A DNA stretch of 64,000 bases, taken from positions 3,038,001 to 3,102,000 of the forward strand of contig AP025763.1 in NCBI GenBank assembly GCA_027943745.1, given 5' to 3'. The notes below the pieces were generated by a model. That model saw only the letters and a program-made list of their open reading frames with translations. It did no database searches and was not told where the DNA came from. Positions 1 to 10,519 of this stretch are shown here, in pieces. The stretch is from Neptuniibacter victor. Lineage in GTDB: Bacteria; Pseudomonadota; Gammaproteobacteria; Pseudomonadales; Balneatricaceae. Position 1 is the stretch's first letter. Each line of letters begins with the position of its first letter. The translations under genes and the position numbers were made by a program.

Positions 1-106
1 CACTAATCCAATTTCTAAATTTGGACGCTGATCGAATAAACTGACCTTTATTATTTTCAGTATCGTACCACTGATCACTCCACTGCCCTTCAATAAGTAA
101 ACCCAT
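1..106 (-). CDS. yqjG: Glutathionyl-hydroquinone reductase, N-terminal fragment
   Basis: The first 35 codons of a minus-strand gene that runs off the left edge. The peptide begins MGLLIEGQWSDQWYD and continues with FIRSASKFRNWI, which matches the start of the YqjG/ECM4 omega-class glutathione transferases that reduce glutathionyl-hydroquinones. The ATG is 17 bases after the azoR stop with an AAAGGG ribosome site before it, so the two genes are probably co-transcribed as a quinone-detoxification pair. The catalytic cysteine lies outside the window, so activity cannot be judged. Confidence 0.8.
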   Translation of the reverse strand, partial: MGLLIEGQWSDQWYDTENNKGQFIRSASKFRNWIS

Positions 107-123
107 AACAATGCCCTTTACGG

Positions 124-720
124 TTAATTGATTGCTGTAATTTGATCAGCTGCTTTAGCAAAAGACTGCTCAGCGGTATCGCCCATACTTAAGCCCTCCG
201 CATAGATCACTTCAACCTGTTCTAAACCTATAAAATTCAAAAACTGCTTCACAAATGGGATTTGGAAATCGATACCACTCTCTTTATATAAACCGCCACG
301 GGTAGCAAATAGATAAACAGGTTTATCATCGATTAACCCAACTGGGCCATTCTCTGTATAACGAAACGTCACACCTGCTCTCGCTAGCAAATCAAAATAT
401 GCTTTCATCTGGGATGGCACCGCAAAATTGTACATTGGGACCCCCATAATAATTTGATCCGCATTCACCAATTCTGCAATGAGTTCATCAGATTGATCGA
501 CAATCATCTGCTGCTCTACTGTGCGCTCTTCCGCCGCTGCCATCAGTGCCATAACACGTGCACCATCTAAATGCGGCACAGGCTCGTTAACCAGGTCTCG
601 CTCAACAACCTCGCCATCTGGATTCGCAACTTTCCACTGTGCTATAAACGCGGCCGCTAACTGAGCCGATTTTCCCTCTTCACCAAAGATGCTGGATTTA
701 ACATGTAAAAGCGTAGTCAT
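124..720 (-). CDS. azoR: FMN-dependent NADH-azoreductase / quinone reductase
   Basis: A 198-residue flavodoxin-fold protein of the AzoR (AcpD) family. It opens with a beta strand and a phosphate-binding turn near residues 8-18. The FMN-contact motif PMYNF is at residues 95-99, followed by the family signature RAGVTFRYTENGP around 114-126. These enzymes use NADH to reduce azo dyes and quinones by two electrons in the cytoplasm. It sits directly upstream of a yqjG-like gene, so both may handle quinone stress. A LysR regulator is divergent to it, 170 bases away, and is the likely controller. Length is typical for the family. Confidence 0.93.
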   Translation of the reverse strand: MTTLLHVKSSIFGEEGKSAQLAAAFIAQWKVANPDGEVVERDLVNEPVPHLDGARVMALMAAAEERTVEQQMIVDQSDELIAELVNADQIIMGVPMYNFAVPSQMKAYFDLLARAGVTFRYTENGPVGLIDDKPVYLFATRGGLYKESGIDFQIPFVKQFLNFIGLEQVEVIYAEGLSMGDTAEQSFAKAADQITAIN

Positions 721-890
721 AATATTTACCTATAAATTCTGTCATTAAGAGGATGAACTGCATCCGATGAGATTATTATTACACCCACTAATCTGATAAT
801 TAATAGCAAAATACTACGCTAACAAATCTAAAAAACTGATATATAATATCGTTATAATATTCAATAGGTATCACTCTTAAGAGAGGCTCA

Positions 891-1790
891 ATGACAAACG
901 TTACATTAGAGCAATGGCAAACCTTAACAGCTATCGTAGATAACGATGGCTACGCAGGTGCTGCCGAAGCAATGAATAAGAGCCAATCTTCAATGAGTTA
1001 CGCCATCCAAAAACTAGAAAGCAGCCTAAACATTAGAGTGTTTACAATCGAAGGAAGGCGGGCCGTGCTTACGCCAATAGGTCGCATAATGTATCAGCGT
1101 GCAGAAAACCTATTGCAAACAGCCAGGCAGATGGAAAAACAAGCTGCGCAATATGCAGAGGGCTGGGAGCCCGTAATAAAAGTAGCGATGGATACGCTGT
1201 TTCCAGAATGGTTGATGCTCGAAGTTATCGAACACTTTACCACTGAACATCCACTAACTAGGATAGAACTTCTTGAAACCGTTCTAAGTGGTACTGATGA
1301 AGCCTTACTGCGTAAAGAAGCAGATCTCGTTATTGGGGGACGAATCCCACCAGGTTTTTTGGGCAACCCGCTACTGACAATAACCTTTCAAGCTGTCGCA
1401 GCGCCATCACATCCGTTACACCACCTTGGCCGAGACATTAACTATGAGGATCTGCAGTTACATCGCCAACTTGTTGTCAAAGATTCTGGCAGCAGAAATA
1501 TGGACGCAGGCTGGTTAGGTGCCCAACAACGATTAACCTTAAGCCATATCCACACATCTATCTCAGCTGCAACTAAAGGGCTAGGGTATGCTTGGTATCC
1601 TAAATTAAAAATACATAACGAATTGACGCTAGGTACGCTTAAAGCTCTTCCATTAGAGATGGGCAGCGAACGGCATGTACAACTTAACTTGATATACGCC
1701 GATGGCGATTATGTAGGTCCAGCGGCCAGACGCTTTGGCGAACTGCTCACTGATGCGATCGCTAAAGCAGAATGTTTACAAGTACCATAA
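891..1790 (+). CDS. LysR-family transcriptional regulator
   Basis: A 299-residue LysR-type regulator. The N-terminal winged helix-turn-helix covers about residues 5-64, with the typical AAEAMNKSQSSMSYAIQKLE stretch, and an effector-binding domain follows to the C terminus. GAGAGG lies a few bases before the ATG as ribosome site. It is divergent from azoR-yqjG, the arrangement usual for a LysR protein and its target, so I infer control of that quinone reductase pair. The inducer is unknown. No clear T-N11-A operator could be singled out by eye in the AT-rich spacer. Confidence 0.9.
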   Translation: MTNVTLEQWQTLTAIVDNDGYAGAAEAMNKSQSSMSYAIQKLESSLNIRVFTIEGRRAVLTPIGRIMYQRAENLLQTARQMEKQAAQYAEGWEPVIKVAMDTLFPEWLMLEVIEHFTTEHPLTRIELLETVLSGTDEALLRKEADLVIGGRIPPGFLGNPLLTITFQAVAAPSHPLHHLGRDINYEDLQLHRQLVVKDSGSRNMDAGWLGAQQRLTLSHIHTSISAATKGLGYAWYPKLKIHNELTLGTLKALPLEMGSERHVQLNLIYADGDYVGPAARRFGELLTDAIAKAECLQVP

Positions 1791-2020
1791 CCACCGCTCT
1801 AAACAAAGCTGACAGTAGAAAGACTATAAATACTAGTAGTAAACCAAGCTTTCAAACAAAAAAGCCTGTTCACTATATATGCAAAAATTGGAATTTAAGC
1901 CTTATTACGATAGAATTCGCTGCCAAAATTTTGCCCTGCTATTTACTATTCTTCTCAATATACAAAGTGGCAAACAGCGCTAGCGTCTTTCTATCAATAA
2001 CAAAATGAGATAAAACACCC

Positions 2021-4021
2021 ATGCCCGTTGCTATACTCTTCTTTGCTTTTTTTCTAACGGAAGCAGGCATATCGGGTTTAATCACCAACCTAAATCTAAA
2101 TGATGAATACTTCTGGTTTGAAGCCGTCACTAATGCATCGGCTCAAGCGCTCATCTCTCTATTTACATTTAGCATACTGATTCAGTTCTTCCCCTCTCTA
2201 AAGCCTTCCCCTAGAGCCCGAGAGTGGCACTTTCTTCAGTTTGGTTTAAGTGCTTTTGGTATCGAATTGCTACTCATGCTAATGCAATCTATTGTTCATT
2301 TACCCAATATATCCGACAGCCAGCTATTAATTGGTAAAGCATTTCTTTATGCATTTATTGGCACAACCGCTATTTACATCTACACGATCAAGCCAGAGAC
2401 CAATCGATTTACTTGCATCCTCAATACCATACAACTCAGGTATTCAACGTCTTATCTTTTTGGTGTTATTCTGCTACTCACATTTCTCAGTATCGTCTAT
2501 CAAAAACAAACTGAGCAATATGAAAAAAACTTAATCAAAAATGAAACCGAACAACTCGTACTGATCGAAAAAGCACTCAGTTATCGTATTTCAGAAGCGG
2601 TATTAGATACACTGGAACTCGCATCTCAACCTGATTTTATTCGGCACTTACAAGGTCACAGAAACTCTTTAGAAGAGGTGCAGCTGGAATTTCAAAACTC
2701 TGTTCGTATAAAACAAAGCTACGACCAAATTCGTTTCATTGATTCTAATGGCCAAGAAGCGGTTAGAATTAATAAAGCAGGAAATGCTGTAGAAGTTGTC
2801 CCTCCACAGAAATTACAAAACAAAAGAGACCGTTATTACGTCCCCCAAACAGGGAAACTAGACCACGGAAAAGTTTATATTTCCCCGCTGGATCTAAATG
2901 TAGAGCATGGGAAAGTTGAAATTCCTCACAAACCTATCACTCGTATATCTACCCCTGTAAAAGACAATAACGATAACCTGCTGGGGTTAATTGTTATCAA
3001 CCTTAATGCAAGCCACCTGATTCAACACTTAAAAGATGCCCAAAAACTCAGTAAGGGTAATATTATGATGCTTAATCACCAAGGCTATTGGTTGCATGAT
3101 AATAAACCTGAACAGCTTTGGTCATTCATGTTTGAAGACAAGCCACAAGCTCGTATACAAGACCAGCTACCTGATCTTTGGCAGATAGCCAAAACGAACA
3201 GATCTGGCTACTTAGTTCGGAACGATGGATATTATGTTTTTCACAAAGTGCAGTTAAACCAATCTTCACGCATATATCTGTTTGAGCAAGCACCTTTTCT
3301 ATGGCCTGAGTGGACGTTAATAACACATATACCGCTTAATAAAGTAGCTCAAGGAAGTATGCTTAGGCTGCAACTTTTTATCGTTTTCTGCATTCTCATT
3401 GTTTTAGTCATTGGTATCGGTACCTATCTATATACATTGTCACAATTAAAACGCAGCCATGCTGAAACCAAAGTTAAGCATATGGCAGAGCATGATCCAT
3501 TAACGGGTTTATACAACCGTAGAAACCTAATGGAGCAGCTCGAACGCGCTTTAACCCATACTAAAGTAACGAAGACTCAACTCGCTGTGCTTTACCTTGA
3601 TTTAGATAATTTCAAACCGATAAATGATCGATTTGGTCATGAAGCAGGAGATGAAGTACTAAAACAGGTTAGCAAGCGCTTATCTAAAATTTTACGTAAA
3701 ACGGACACACTTGCACGAATTGGTGGTGACGAGTTTGTCATCCTTATTCAAAATCCAGAAAGCCAACAAAGGCTACTCGAAATTGCTGACCGAATTATAT
3801 CAAGTTTCAATGATCCGATTCATATAGCTAATTTCAACTGCCAACTAGGCGTAAGTATCGGGATTGTTATTACACGTGATAATAATGAAAGTAGGGATGA
3901 GCTATTAAAAGCAGCAGATCTTCTCATGCTAGAAGCCAAAGCTAAGGGTAAAAACTGCTATAGCTTTTCCCATATTGAAGGGCTAAATGAACAATCAAAT
4001 AAAGCACCAGAGACTGCTTAA
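2021..4021 (+). CDS. Multi-pass membrane diguanylate cyclase with Cache-like sensor
   Basis: A 666-residue protein predicted to make cyclic-di-GMP from GTP. Five hydrophobic segments (about residues 1-22, 42-58, 72-94, 103-122, 142-160) precede a large extracytoplasmic region of about 280 residues that looks like a double-Cache sensor. A sixth membrane segment at about 449-470 leads into a C-terminal GGDEF domain. The active motif GGDEF is intact, and RKTD five residues before it fits the inhibitory RxxD site, so feedback inhibition by product is expected. An in-frame TGA just upstream fixes ATG 2021 as the first start. The ligand is unknown. The long N-terminal membrane block before the Cache region is less common than a single anchor. 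Confidence 0.9.
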   Translation: MPVAILFFAFFLTEAGISGLITNLNLNDEYFWFEAVTNASAQALISLFTFSILIQFFPSLKPSPRAREWHFLQFGLSAFGIELLLMLMQSIVHLPNISDSQLLIGKAFLYAFIGTTAIYIYTIKPETNRFTCILNTIQLRYSTSYLFGVILLLTFLSIVYQKQTEQYEKNLIKNETEQLVLIEKALSYRISEAVLDTLELASQPDFIRHLQGHRNSLEEVQLEFQNSVRIKQSYDQIRFIDSNGQEAVRINKAGNAVEVVPPQKLQNKRDRYYVPQTGKLDHGKVYISPLDLNVEHGKVEIPHKPITRISTPVKDNNDNLLGLIVINLNASHLIQHLKDAQKLSKGNIMMLNHQGYWLHDNKPEQLWSFMFEDKPQARIQDQLPDLWQIAKTNRSGYLVRNDGYYVFHKVQLNQSSRIYLFEQAPFLWPEWTLITHIPLNKVAQGSMLRLQLFIVFCILIVLVIGIGTYLYTLSQLKRSHAETKVKHMAEHDPLTGLYNRRNLMEQLERALTHTKVTKTQLAVLYLDLDNFKPINDRFGHEAGDEVLKQVSKRLSKILRKTDTLARIGGDEFVILIQNPESQQRLLEIADRIISSFNDPIHIANFNCQLGVSIGIVITRDNNESRDELLKAADLLMLEAKAKGKNCYSFSHIEGLNEQSNKAPETA

Positions 4022-4037
4022 ACCCCGCAGTCTCTGG
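4007..4037. terminator. Bidirectional terminator-like hairpin
   Basis: A perfect 11-bp inverted repeat (CCAGAGACTGC / GCAGTCTCTGG) with a 9-base loop holding the stop codon of the diguanylate cyclase. It lies between that gene and the convergent cusA. T-rich stretches follow on both strands without a long uninterrupted run, so it probably ends transcription from both sides. Confidence 0.7.
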
Positions 4038-4047
4038 TATTCTATTT

Positions 4048-7000
4048 CTAAAGATTATGCTCTTTTAAGCGCCATAGATAGTACACAGCCGGCAGCAAGA
4101 TTAAGGTAAGCACAACCGCACTAATCATTCCTCCAATCATAGGGGCAGCTATTCGCTGCATAATCTCCGATCCAGTGCCATCACCATACATAATGGGTAA
4201 TAAACCCGCGATCACAGTAGCAACCGTCATCATCACCGGACGAACACGCATACCGGCACCATTTATTACCGCTATCCTCAAATCCGCAGGCGTTAAATTG
4301 CCGTTTTTCTGATCAAAAGCATCTTGGTAGGACTGATTCAAGTAAACCAGCATAATGACCCCTATTTCAACAGCAACTCCCGCTAACGCAATGAAGCCAA
4401 CGCCAACAGCAACCGAGAAATTAAACTGATTAAGATAAAGTATCCATATCCCGCCAATTAAAGCTAAGGGCAGCGTTCCCATAATCAACACAACCTCAGC
4501 AACCCGCCTAAAACAGAGATATAGCAGAACAATAATAATGCCGATTGTTAATGGAATAACGTAGCTCAAACGCTCTTTTGCCCGAATTAAATACTCATAT
4601 TGCCCTGACCAATTAATAGAATAACCTGCTGGTAATATGACATTATCGGCAACAGCTTTCTGTGCCTCTTTAACATATGAACCAAGATCCTTGCCCTCTA
4701 TGTCGACAAAGGTCCAGCCATTCGGGCGAGCATTTTCACTTTTAATACCGGGGGGGCCGTCGACAATAGTAATACTTGCCACATCTGATAACGCTATCCT
4801 AGCGCCCATCGGGGTGACTAACGGTAGCTGTTGCAGTTTTTCTACCGAATCTCGATACTCTTGGGAGTAACGTACATTAATAGGGTAACGCTCTAAACCT
4901 TCAACGGTTTGAGATACGTTCACCCCACCAATTGCACTCATAACAACCGTCTGTATATCCGCAATATTTAAACCATATCGCGCTGCTTTTTCTCTCTGGA
5001 TATCGACATTAACATACCGCCCTCCGGCGACACGCTCAGAATATACTGACGCGGTTCCATCCACATTGATAAGCACCTCTTCAAGCTGCTTACCTATCTG
5101 TTGAATAACGTCTAATTCAGGCCCCGCTACCTTTAAACCTACAGGGGTTTTAATACCCGTTGCCAGCATATCGATACGCGTTTTGATCGGCATAACCCAA
5201 GCATTTGTTAACCCTGGAAATTTCACTAACTTATCTAGCTCTTTCGTAAGCTTTTTAGTTGTCATGCCCTCTCGCCACTGATCTTTAGGCTTTAAGGTAA
5301 TAAAGGTTTCAATCATAGTAAGTGGCGCTGGATCTGTAGCCGTTTCCGCACGGCCTATTTTACCGAAAACTCTCTCAACTTCAGGCACAGAGCTAATCAA
5401 TTTATCCGTCTGCTGCAACAGTTCACGCGCTTTACCTATCGATATCCCTGGATACGTTGTCGGCATATACATCAAATCACCTTCGTCTAAAGGCGGTATA
5501 AATTCACTCCCGATTTTATCAAGCGGCCAAAAACCCAATACCGTCACAATTACTGCACCCAATACCGTTAATTTTGGCCAACTCAACACGCCTCGAATTA
5601 CTGGTAGATAAACGGCTATTAGGAGCCGATTAATTGGATTTTTATGCTCTGGTAGCACTTTGCCTCGGATGAAGTAGCCCATTAATACAGGCACGAGAGT
5701 TACCGCCAATCCTGCCGCGGCGGCCATCGCATAAGTTTTGGTATATGCCAAAGGAGAAAACATACGACCTTCTTGCGCCTCAAGAGTGAAGACCGGCAGG
5801 AAGCTCATTGTAATAATCATCAAGCTAAAGAAGAGTGCAGGCCCGACCTCAGCTGATGCTCGTGCGATCATCTGCCAACGGTTTTGATCAGTTAACGGCG
5901 TCCTCTCTATATGCTTATGCACATTCTCGATCATCACAATAGCGCCATCTACCATCGCGCCAATCGCGATAGCAATCCCCCCCAAAGACATAATATTTGC
6001 ATTAATGCCTTGGTAATACATCACAATAAAAGCGACTAAAATGCCAATTGGAAGGCTAATAATAACCACCCAAGAGGAGCGAAAATGAAACAAAAACAAT
6101 GCACAAACAACAATAACTACCAGAAACTCTTCCAAAAGTTTCTCAAATAAATTATCGACCGCGCTTTCGATTAAACCGGAGCGATCATATACAGTAATGA
6201 CCTCTACCCCTTCGGGTAAACTACGCTTTAGCTCTTCTAGCTTGCTTTTGACCCCTTCAATCGTCGTTTGAGCATTTTCACCAAAGCGCATCACAACGAT
6301 GCCCCCAACGACCTCCCCTTGCCCATCTAATTCAGCAATACCTCTTCGCATCTGAGGCCCGACAACCACATCCGCAACATCTTTCAATAATATAGGCGTG
6401 CCTTTCAATGTTGCCCCTAAGGGAATTGTCCTAATCGCTTCAACACCATCCAGATAACCTGAAGCACGGACCATATATTCCGCTTCAGCCAACTCAATAA
6501 CGGAAGCACCGCTTTCCTGATTAGCACGTTTGATGGCACGATTAATGTGGGAAATAGGGATATTGAATGCCCGCAGCCGATCAGGATCTATCCTAACTTG
6601 ATACTGTTTAACCATTCCGCCAACGGGTGCAACCTCTGAAACCCCAGGGACGGTTTGTAACTCGTATTTTAAAAACCAATCTTGCAAACTACGTAACTGG
6701 GAAAGATCATGCTGTCCTGTACGATCAACAAGCGCATAAAGGTAGACCCAACCAACCCCCGTAGCATCGGGGCCAAGCTGAGGTTTAGCATTCTCGGGTA
6801 GTTTCGATGCAACTTGGCTGAGGTACTCAAGCACACGACTTCTAGCCCAATACAGATCAGTGTCTTCATCAAAGATCACATAGACATATGAATCACCAAA
6901 GAAAGAGAAACCACGTACCGTCTTTGCGCCAGGAACAGACAACATTGCCGTTGTTAATGGGTAAGTAACTTGATCTTCTACTACTTGAGGCGCTTGCCCT

Positions 7001-7161
7001 GGATAGCTTGTTTTAATGATCACTTGCACATCAGAAAGATCGGGAATGGCATCAATCGGTGTATTTTTAACCGCAAAAGCGCCCCAACCAACAATGATTA
7101 AAGTAGCAAGCAGAACAAAAAAGCGATTATGAATAGACCAATAAATTAAAGCCTTAATCAT
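4048..7161 (-). CDS. cusA: Heavy-metal RND efflux permease, Cu/Ag type (CusA-like)
   Basis: A 1037-residue inner-membrane RND pump of the heavy-metal (HME) subfamily, which exports metal ions by proton antiport with a periplasmic adaptor and an outer-membrane channel. The TM4 proton-relay stretch DGAIVMIEN, with its Asp and Glu, is present near residue 400. Three methionines in contexts matching the CusA export path are conserved (GDLMYMP, LTMIET and [10 protein letters not shown]), which points to Cu(I)/Ag(I) rather than Zn/Co/Ni. Length matches the family. Its start overlaps the end of cusB by four bases, so the two are translationally coupled. It is the last gene of the operon. Confidence 0.94.
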   Translation of the reverse strand: MIKALIYWSIHNRFFVLLATLIIVGWGAFAVKNTPIDAIPDLSDVQVIIKTSYPGQAPQVVEDQVTYPLTTAMLSVPGAKTVRGFSFFGDSYVYVIFDEDTDLYWARSRVLEYLSQVASKLPENAKPQLGPDATGVGWVYLYALVDRTGQHDLSQLRSLQDWFLKYELQTVPGVSEVAPVGGMVKQYQVRIDPDRLRAFNIPISHINRAIKRANQESGASVIELAEAEYMVRASGYLDGVEAIRTIPLGATLKGTPILLKDVADVVVGPQMRRGIAELDGQGEVVGGIVVMRFGENAQTTIEGVKSKLEELKRSLPEGVEVITVYDRSGLIESAVDNLFEKLLEEFLVVIVVCALFLFHFRSSWVVIISLPIGILVAFIVMYYQGINANIMSLGGIAIAIGAMVDGAIVMIENVHKHIERTPLTDQNRWQMIARASAEVGPALFFSLMIITMSFLPVFTLEAQEGRMFSPLAYTKTYAMAAAAGLAVTLVPVLMGYFIRGKVLPEHKNPINRLLIAVYLPVIRGVLSWPKLTVLGAVIVTVLGFWPLDKIGSEFIPPLDEGDLMYMPTTYPGISIGKARELLQQTDKLISSVPEVERVFGKIGRAETATDPAPLTMIETFITLKPKDQWREGMTTKKLTKELDKLVKFPGLTNAWVMPIKTRIDMLATGIKTPVGLKVAGPELDVIQQIGKQLEEVLINVDGTASVYSERVAGGRYVNVDIQREKAARYGLNIADIQTVVMSAIGGVNVSQTVEGLERYPINVRYSQEYRDSVEKLQQLPLVTPMGARIALSDVASITIVDGPPGIKSENARPNGWTFVDIEGKDLGSYVKEAQKAVADNVILPAGYSINWSGQYEYLIRAKERLSYVIPLTIGIIIVLLYLCFRRVAEVVLIMGTLPLALIGGIWILYLNQFNFSVAVGVGFIALAGVAVEIGVIMLVYLNQSYQDAFDQKNGNLTPADLRIAVINGAGMRVRPVMMTVATVIAGLLPIMYGDGTGSEIMQRIAAPMIGGMISAVVLTLILLPAVYYLWRLKEHNL

Positions 7162-8642
7162 AATTCACCCCCAGGAATACTTCCTGGTGCTTTAGGACGG
7201 GACTGAATAAAATCAACCAGCTGCAGCTCCCTCATGTTGCGACCTTTCAACAACACCTGAACAGGACTATTTTCAACCAACAAGGAGGGATCTAATGATT
7301 CAGAGATGGGTACCTCCATCACCATCGATGGCTGTTGCCACTCACGTATTGCTTGATGCCTAAGCACGACAAGTAGCTTCTCAAGATCAATTTCCTCTAT
7401 CACGGCCTCAGTCCAAATCTCATCGATCACCCCCATGGTAGGAGGAGCCATTCTTAAGAAATCTGAGCTAATACTGGATTCTGAATCCAACAAAAATTGT
7501 GCGGAAGTAACAACTTGGTCCTCTGGGTATAACCCATATAAAACAGCGGTTCTATCATCAAAACGCGAGCCGAGGGATACCTCCACTGATTTGAACTGCC
7601 CTTTACCTAAGGCAACAACAACCCTAGATTGAGATCCAGTAACAATCACTGCACTGGAAGGTACGCTGAGCATAGGTGCTGTCGGCTTGGTTCTTAATGC
7701 GAGGCGCGCAAACATATCGGGTTTTAACCGTAAATCAGGATTATCAAATTTTAAACGTACCTGAAGCGTACGTGTTTTTTGATTGAGTGCAGGGTAAACA
7801 TAATCAACCCGACCTAACCAACGGCGTCCAGGCAGATAATCTAATGTCATTTCTACCCGATCCCCCACACTGACTAGATCAGCCTGACTCTCAAAAAATT
7901 CGGCGGTTACCCATACCTGATCAAGCGGCCCTAAGCTCATCAATTTTATCGCTGGTTTAATAAACATCCCCTCGCGAATATTCAGCTGGCTAATGTAACC
8001 GGCACTCTGTGCATAAACAGGCACATACTCAACAACGCTACGCTGCGCCTTTAACTGTTCGATGAACGCCGCAGAGACACCTAGCGCTTTTAACTTATCT
8101 TGGCTTGCTTGACGTAAAAAGCGATTACCACTCTTATTCGCTATCAAAAACTCCTCCTGTGCATTCAATAGCTCTGGTGAATAAACACGATAAAGTAACT
8201 GCCCTTTTTCGACATACTCGCCCTCTTCATGGACAGAAACGCTGCCAACCCAACCTTCAATTCGCGAATGAACATCACTCATTCGCTCTTGATCAAAAGA
8301 AACATAACCTACCGTGTGCAATACGGATTGCAGTGGACTAAATAAAACAGGCTCGGTCCTCACACCTAAGTTATTCACCACCTCGGGGTTGATACTCACC
8401 GTTCCTGGTGAGTCACCCATCGCTAAATCCTCAGCATATACAGGCACCAACTCCATCCCCATAGGAGAGAGACCGGGTTTATCACGCTGATAATTCGCGT
8501 CCATTGGCGCTACCCAATACAAAGGCTTGTCATCTTCCGCTGCAGCTGCACCGTCTTTAGACTTCACTTGCTCTAGGGCAAAATAATACCCGCCCGATAA
8601 ACCCAACAATAAGGCGATAGCCGCTAAGATGTATCTATTCAT
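7158..8642 (-). CDS. cusB: RND periplasmic adaptor (CusB-like membrane fusion protein)
   Basis: A 494-residue membrane-fusion protein linking the RND pump to the outer-membrane channel. An N-terminal membrane anchor (residues 1-22) is followed at about 42-69 by a heavy-metal-binding segment with the [11 protein letters not shown] signature of CusB-type adaptors. Barrel-sandwich, helical hairpin and beta-barrel regions follow, and an extra C-terminal region reaches past residue 400. The methionine-rich segment supports Cu/Ag transport. Its ATG lies inside the last codons of cusC (8-base overlap) and its stop overlaps the cusA start, so the three genes form one coupled operon. Confidence 0.92.
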   Translation of the reverse strand: MNRYILAAIALLLGLSGGYYFALEQVKSKDGAAAAEDDKPLYWVAPMDANYQRDKPGLSPMGMELVPVYAEDLAMGDSPGTVSINPEVVNNLGVRTEPVLFSPLQSVLHTVGYVSFDQERMSDVHSRIEGWVGSVSVHEEGEYVEKGQLLYRVYSPELLNAQEEFLIANKSGNRFLRQASQDKLKALGVSAAFIEQLKAQRSVVEYVPVYAQSAGYISQLNIREGMFIKPAIKLMSLGPLDQVWVTAEFFESQADLVSVGDRVEMTLDYLPGRRWLGRVDYVYPALNQKTRTLQVRLKFDNPDLRLKPDMFARLALRTKPTAPMLSVPSSAVIVTGSQSRVVVALGKGQFKSVEVSLGSRFDDRTAVLYGLYPEDQVVTSAQFLLDSESSISSDFLRMAPPTMGVIDEIWTEAVIEEIDLEKLLVVLRHQAIREWQQPSMVMEVPISESLDPSLLVENSPVQVLLKGRNMRELQLVDFIQSRPKAPGSIPGGEL

Positions 8643-9948
8643 TGCCTAAGTCTCCTATCCTAGATGGGGTAATCGTGCTCAATTGAGGATCTTTACCGGC
8701 TAGCAAGTAATTAATACGTACAACGCTCATTGCCCGCTCATGCTCTAACGCTATTCTTTGCAACCTACTTTCAAGCTCACTTATCGCGGCAATGGATACA
8801 TCAATAAAACGCCCATCCGAAGAGGAATAAGCATCTAATGCAGCTAACCTTTTAGCCCTTAACTGTCGGAGATAGCCATGGCTATAAATTTTAATTCGTT
8901 GTTCAAAACCAAGCAGGTTGGCCCATTCGCTTTTCAGCTTTGCTTTTAAACTACGTGCTTGTAACAAACGCTCTTCCTTCGCGGCTTCGCGTTGATTGAT
9001 CGCTGAGTTACGCCTCGCATCTTGGCGTTTGGCAGGAAAAATCGGGAGATCAAATGTCACTGCCACACTAAACAGATCAGAACGTTCCCGTCCTGCTTCT
9101 GAATCATCTCTATAACCATAATTAGCATCTAGCTTAAACCCTGGCTTATAGGCTTCTTCAGCAAGCGCAATATTCTGCTCTTTCATTTCAATCGTTTTAT
9201 CCATCTCCTGAAGCTGCGGGTGCATCAATAAAATACGATTTAGCATAGCGTCATTGTCTATATCAGCGCCTAAGAGTAACGGCTCAAGAGTTGGGATTTC
9301 CAAAGGTAATTGATCCAAGCCGTTTGTGATTAGCAACCACTCAGAGAGCACACTTTGCAAACGCGCATTTTGTTGCTGAAGCTGAACGATTCGATCATTT
9401 AACTTTGTTATCTGAAGCTCAGCATCGAGTAATTCAAGATGTTTAGCACTGCCATGACGAAAATTGGCACGTGCAAGCGACAACAGCTCAGTAAAAATAT
9501 AGCGATTTTTTTCCAGTAACCTTATTTGCTGCTGAATCTGATGTAGCTTTAACCAATCAAGGCTGACATCCTTTTTGACCAATGCCGCTCTACTGATTCT
9601 CTCCAATGGTTTGTTATCTGCAGAAAGGTTCATCAGCCTTTTTTTAATCTGGAGACTATCTCCTCTTGGAAACTGCTGAGAGATTCCGAATTGAGCCTGG
9701 GTCATATTTTCTTGGTTAAAACGGAGGCTATCCGTCGGAAGGTTTGCAATAGCAAGGCGTAACTTAGGATCAGGCAACTGCCCTATAGCAACGGCTTCAG
9801 AGCGAATAGCTTTCTCTTGATAAGCATTACTTACTAACCAATGATCACCTTGGATAGCCTCATTCACTATCGAGTCTAAACTAACACTTGCCTGTGAAAG
9901 TGCCGAAATACTGTAAAAAAACAGAAAAGATAAAGGGAGAAAACGCAT
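8635..9948 (-). CDS. cusC: TolC-family outer-membrane efflux protein (CusC-like)
   Basis: A 437-residue outer-membrane channel of the TolC/OEP superfamily. A signal peptide covers residues 1-20 (hydrophobic core, ending SALSQA). The body has long alpha-helical, Gln- and Leu-rich stretches with two OEP repeats, giving a periplasmic tunnel. It has no lipoprotein cysteine, unlike E. coli CusC. It is the first structural gene of the pump operon and overlaps cusB by 8 bases. Assignment as the Cu/Ag partner rests on that context, since channel sequences alone say little about substrate. Confidence 0.88.
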   Translation of the reverse strand: MRFLPLSFLFFYSISALSQASVSLDSIVNEAIQGDHWLVSNAYQEKAIRSEAVAIGQLPDPKLRLAIANLPTDSLRFNQENMTQAQFGISQQFPRGDSLQIKKRLMNLSADNKPLERISRAALVKKDVSLDWLKLHQIQQQIRLLEKNRYIFTELLSLARANFRHGSAKHLELLDAELQITKLNDRIVQLQQQNARLQSVLSEWLLITNGLDQLPLEIPTLEPLLLGADIDNDAMLNRILLMHPQLQEMDKTIEMKEQNIALAEEAYKPGFKLDANYGYRDDSEAGRERSDLFSVAVTFDLPIFPAKRQDARRNSAINQREAAKEERLLQARSLKAKLKSEWANLLGFEQRIKIYSHGYLRQLRAKRLAALDAYSSSDGRFIDVSIAAISELESRLQRIALEHERAMSVVRINYLLAGKDPQLSTITPSRIGDLGNE

Positions 9949-10015
9949 AGTTTTGTCTCATAAAACAGTTATAAATACCCCCAAAAGGGCTCGATAAAAG
10001 TTGAGAAAAACGGCG

Positions 10016-10435
10016 TTAATTTAGAAAAACAGCGTTCTGGAGGTGTAACCGTGGATAGCCTCGTTGAAAAAACTGCTGCTTTGCAAAAGCAAAAAGTAGG
10101 TGACGGCTATTTGTAAATAGCAGTAAAACACTGATTAAAAGTGTAGAGACAGTTGCTATATATAAGAAAAAGAATGAGGAAGACGGTTGCAGATCTACTA
10201 AAGGGTCGGAAATGGGATTAATACTCCATTCACAACTTGCGGGAGTTGTTTCACAGTGCGCGGGAGCTATATCAACCTGCATTGCGTGCTGGCTATGGTC
10301 GACAACATCAATAGGACTGTCTGATGTTCCTACTAAGTTTGTACACACTCCCACTGAACAATAGACGACAAAAAACAGCAGGCTTAACACTGCTATTAAT
10401 CGACCTCGTTTTGTCAGCGACAATGTTTGATTCAT
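10016..10435 (-). CDS. Small two-TM membrane protein at head of metal-efflux operon
   Basis: A 139-residue protein of unrecognised family. It has two hydrophobic segments (about residues 12-33 and 86-107) and between them a probable periplasmic loop with several His, Cys and Met residues (HSQHAM, AHCETTPASCEW) that could bind metal. It lies 67 bases upstream of cusC on the same strand and is probably co-transcribed. I infer an accessory or sensing role in copper/silver handling, but nothing in the sequence proves it. AGGG lies about 9 bases before the ATG. Confidence 0.65.
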   Translation of the reverse strand: MNQTLSLTKRGRLIAVLSLLFFVVYCSVGVCTNLVGTSDSPIDVVDHSQHAMQVDIAPAHCETTPASCEWSINPISDPLVDLQPSSSFFFLYIATVSTLLISVLLLFTNSRHLLFAFAKQQFFQRGYPRLHLQNAVFLN

Positions 10436-10519
10436 ATACTGTTACCCTAGCCCTCAGACCGCACTCTATCTTATAACCCCATTTCAATCTATAGAGCGGC
10501 AAACGATTAATAAGTTCAC

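Noticed and set aside
1772-2008. Plus-strand frame of 78 codons between the LysR gene and the cyclase
   Set aside because: It overlaps the LysR end in another frame, is Lys/Ser/Thr-rich low-complexity sequence and has no ribosome site.
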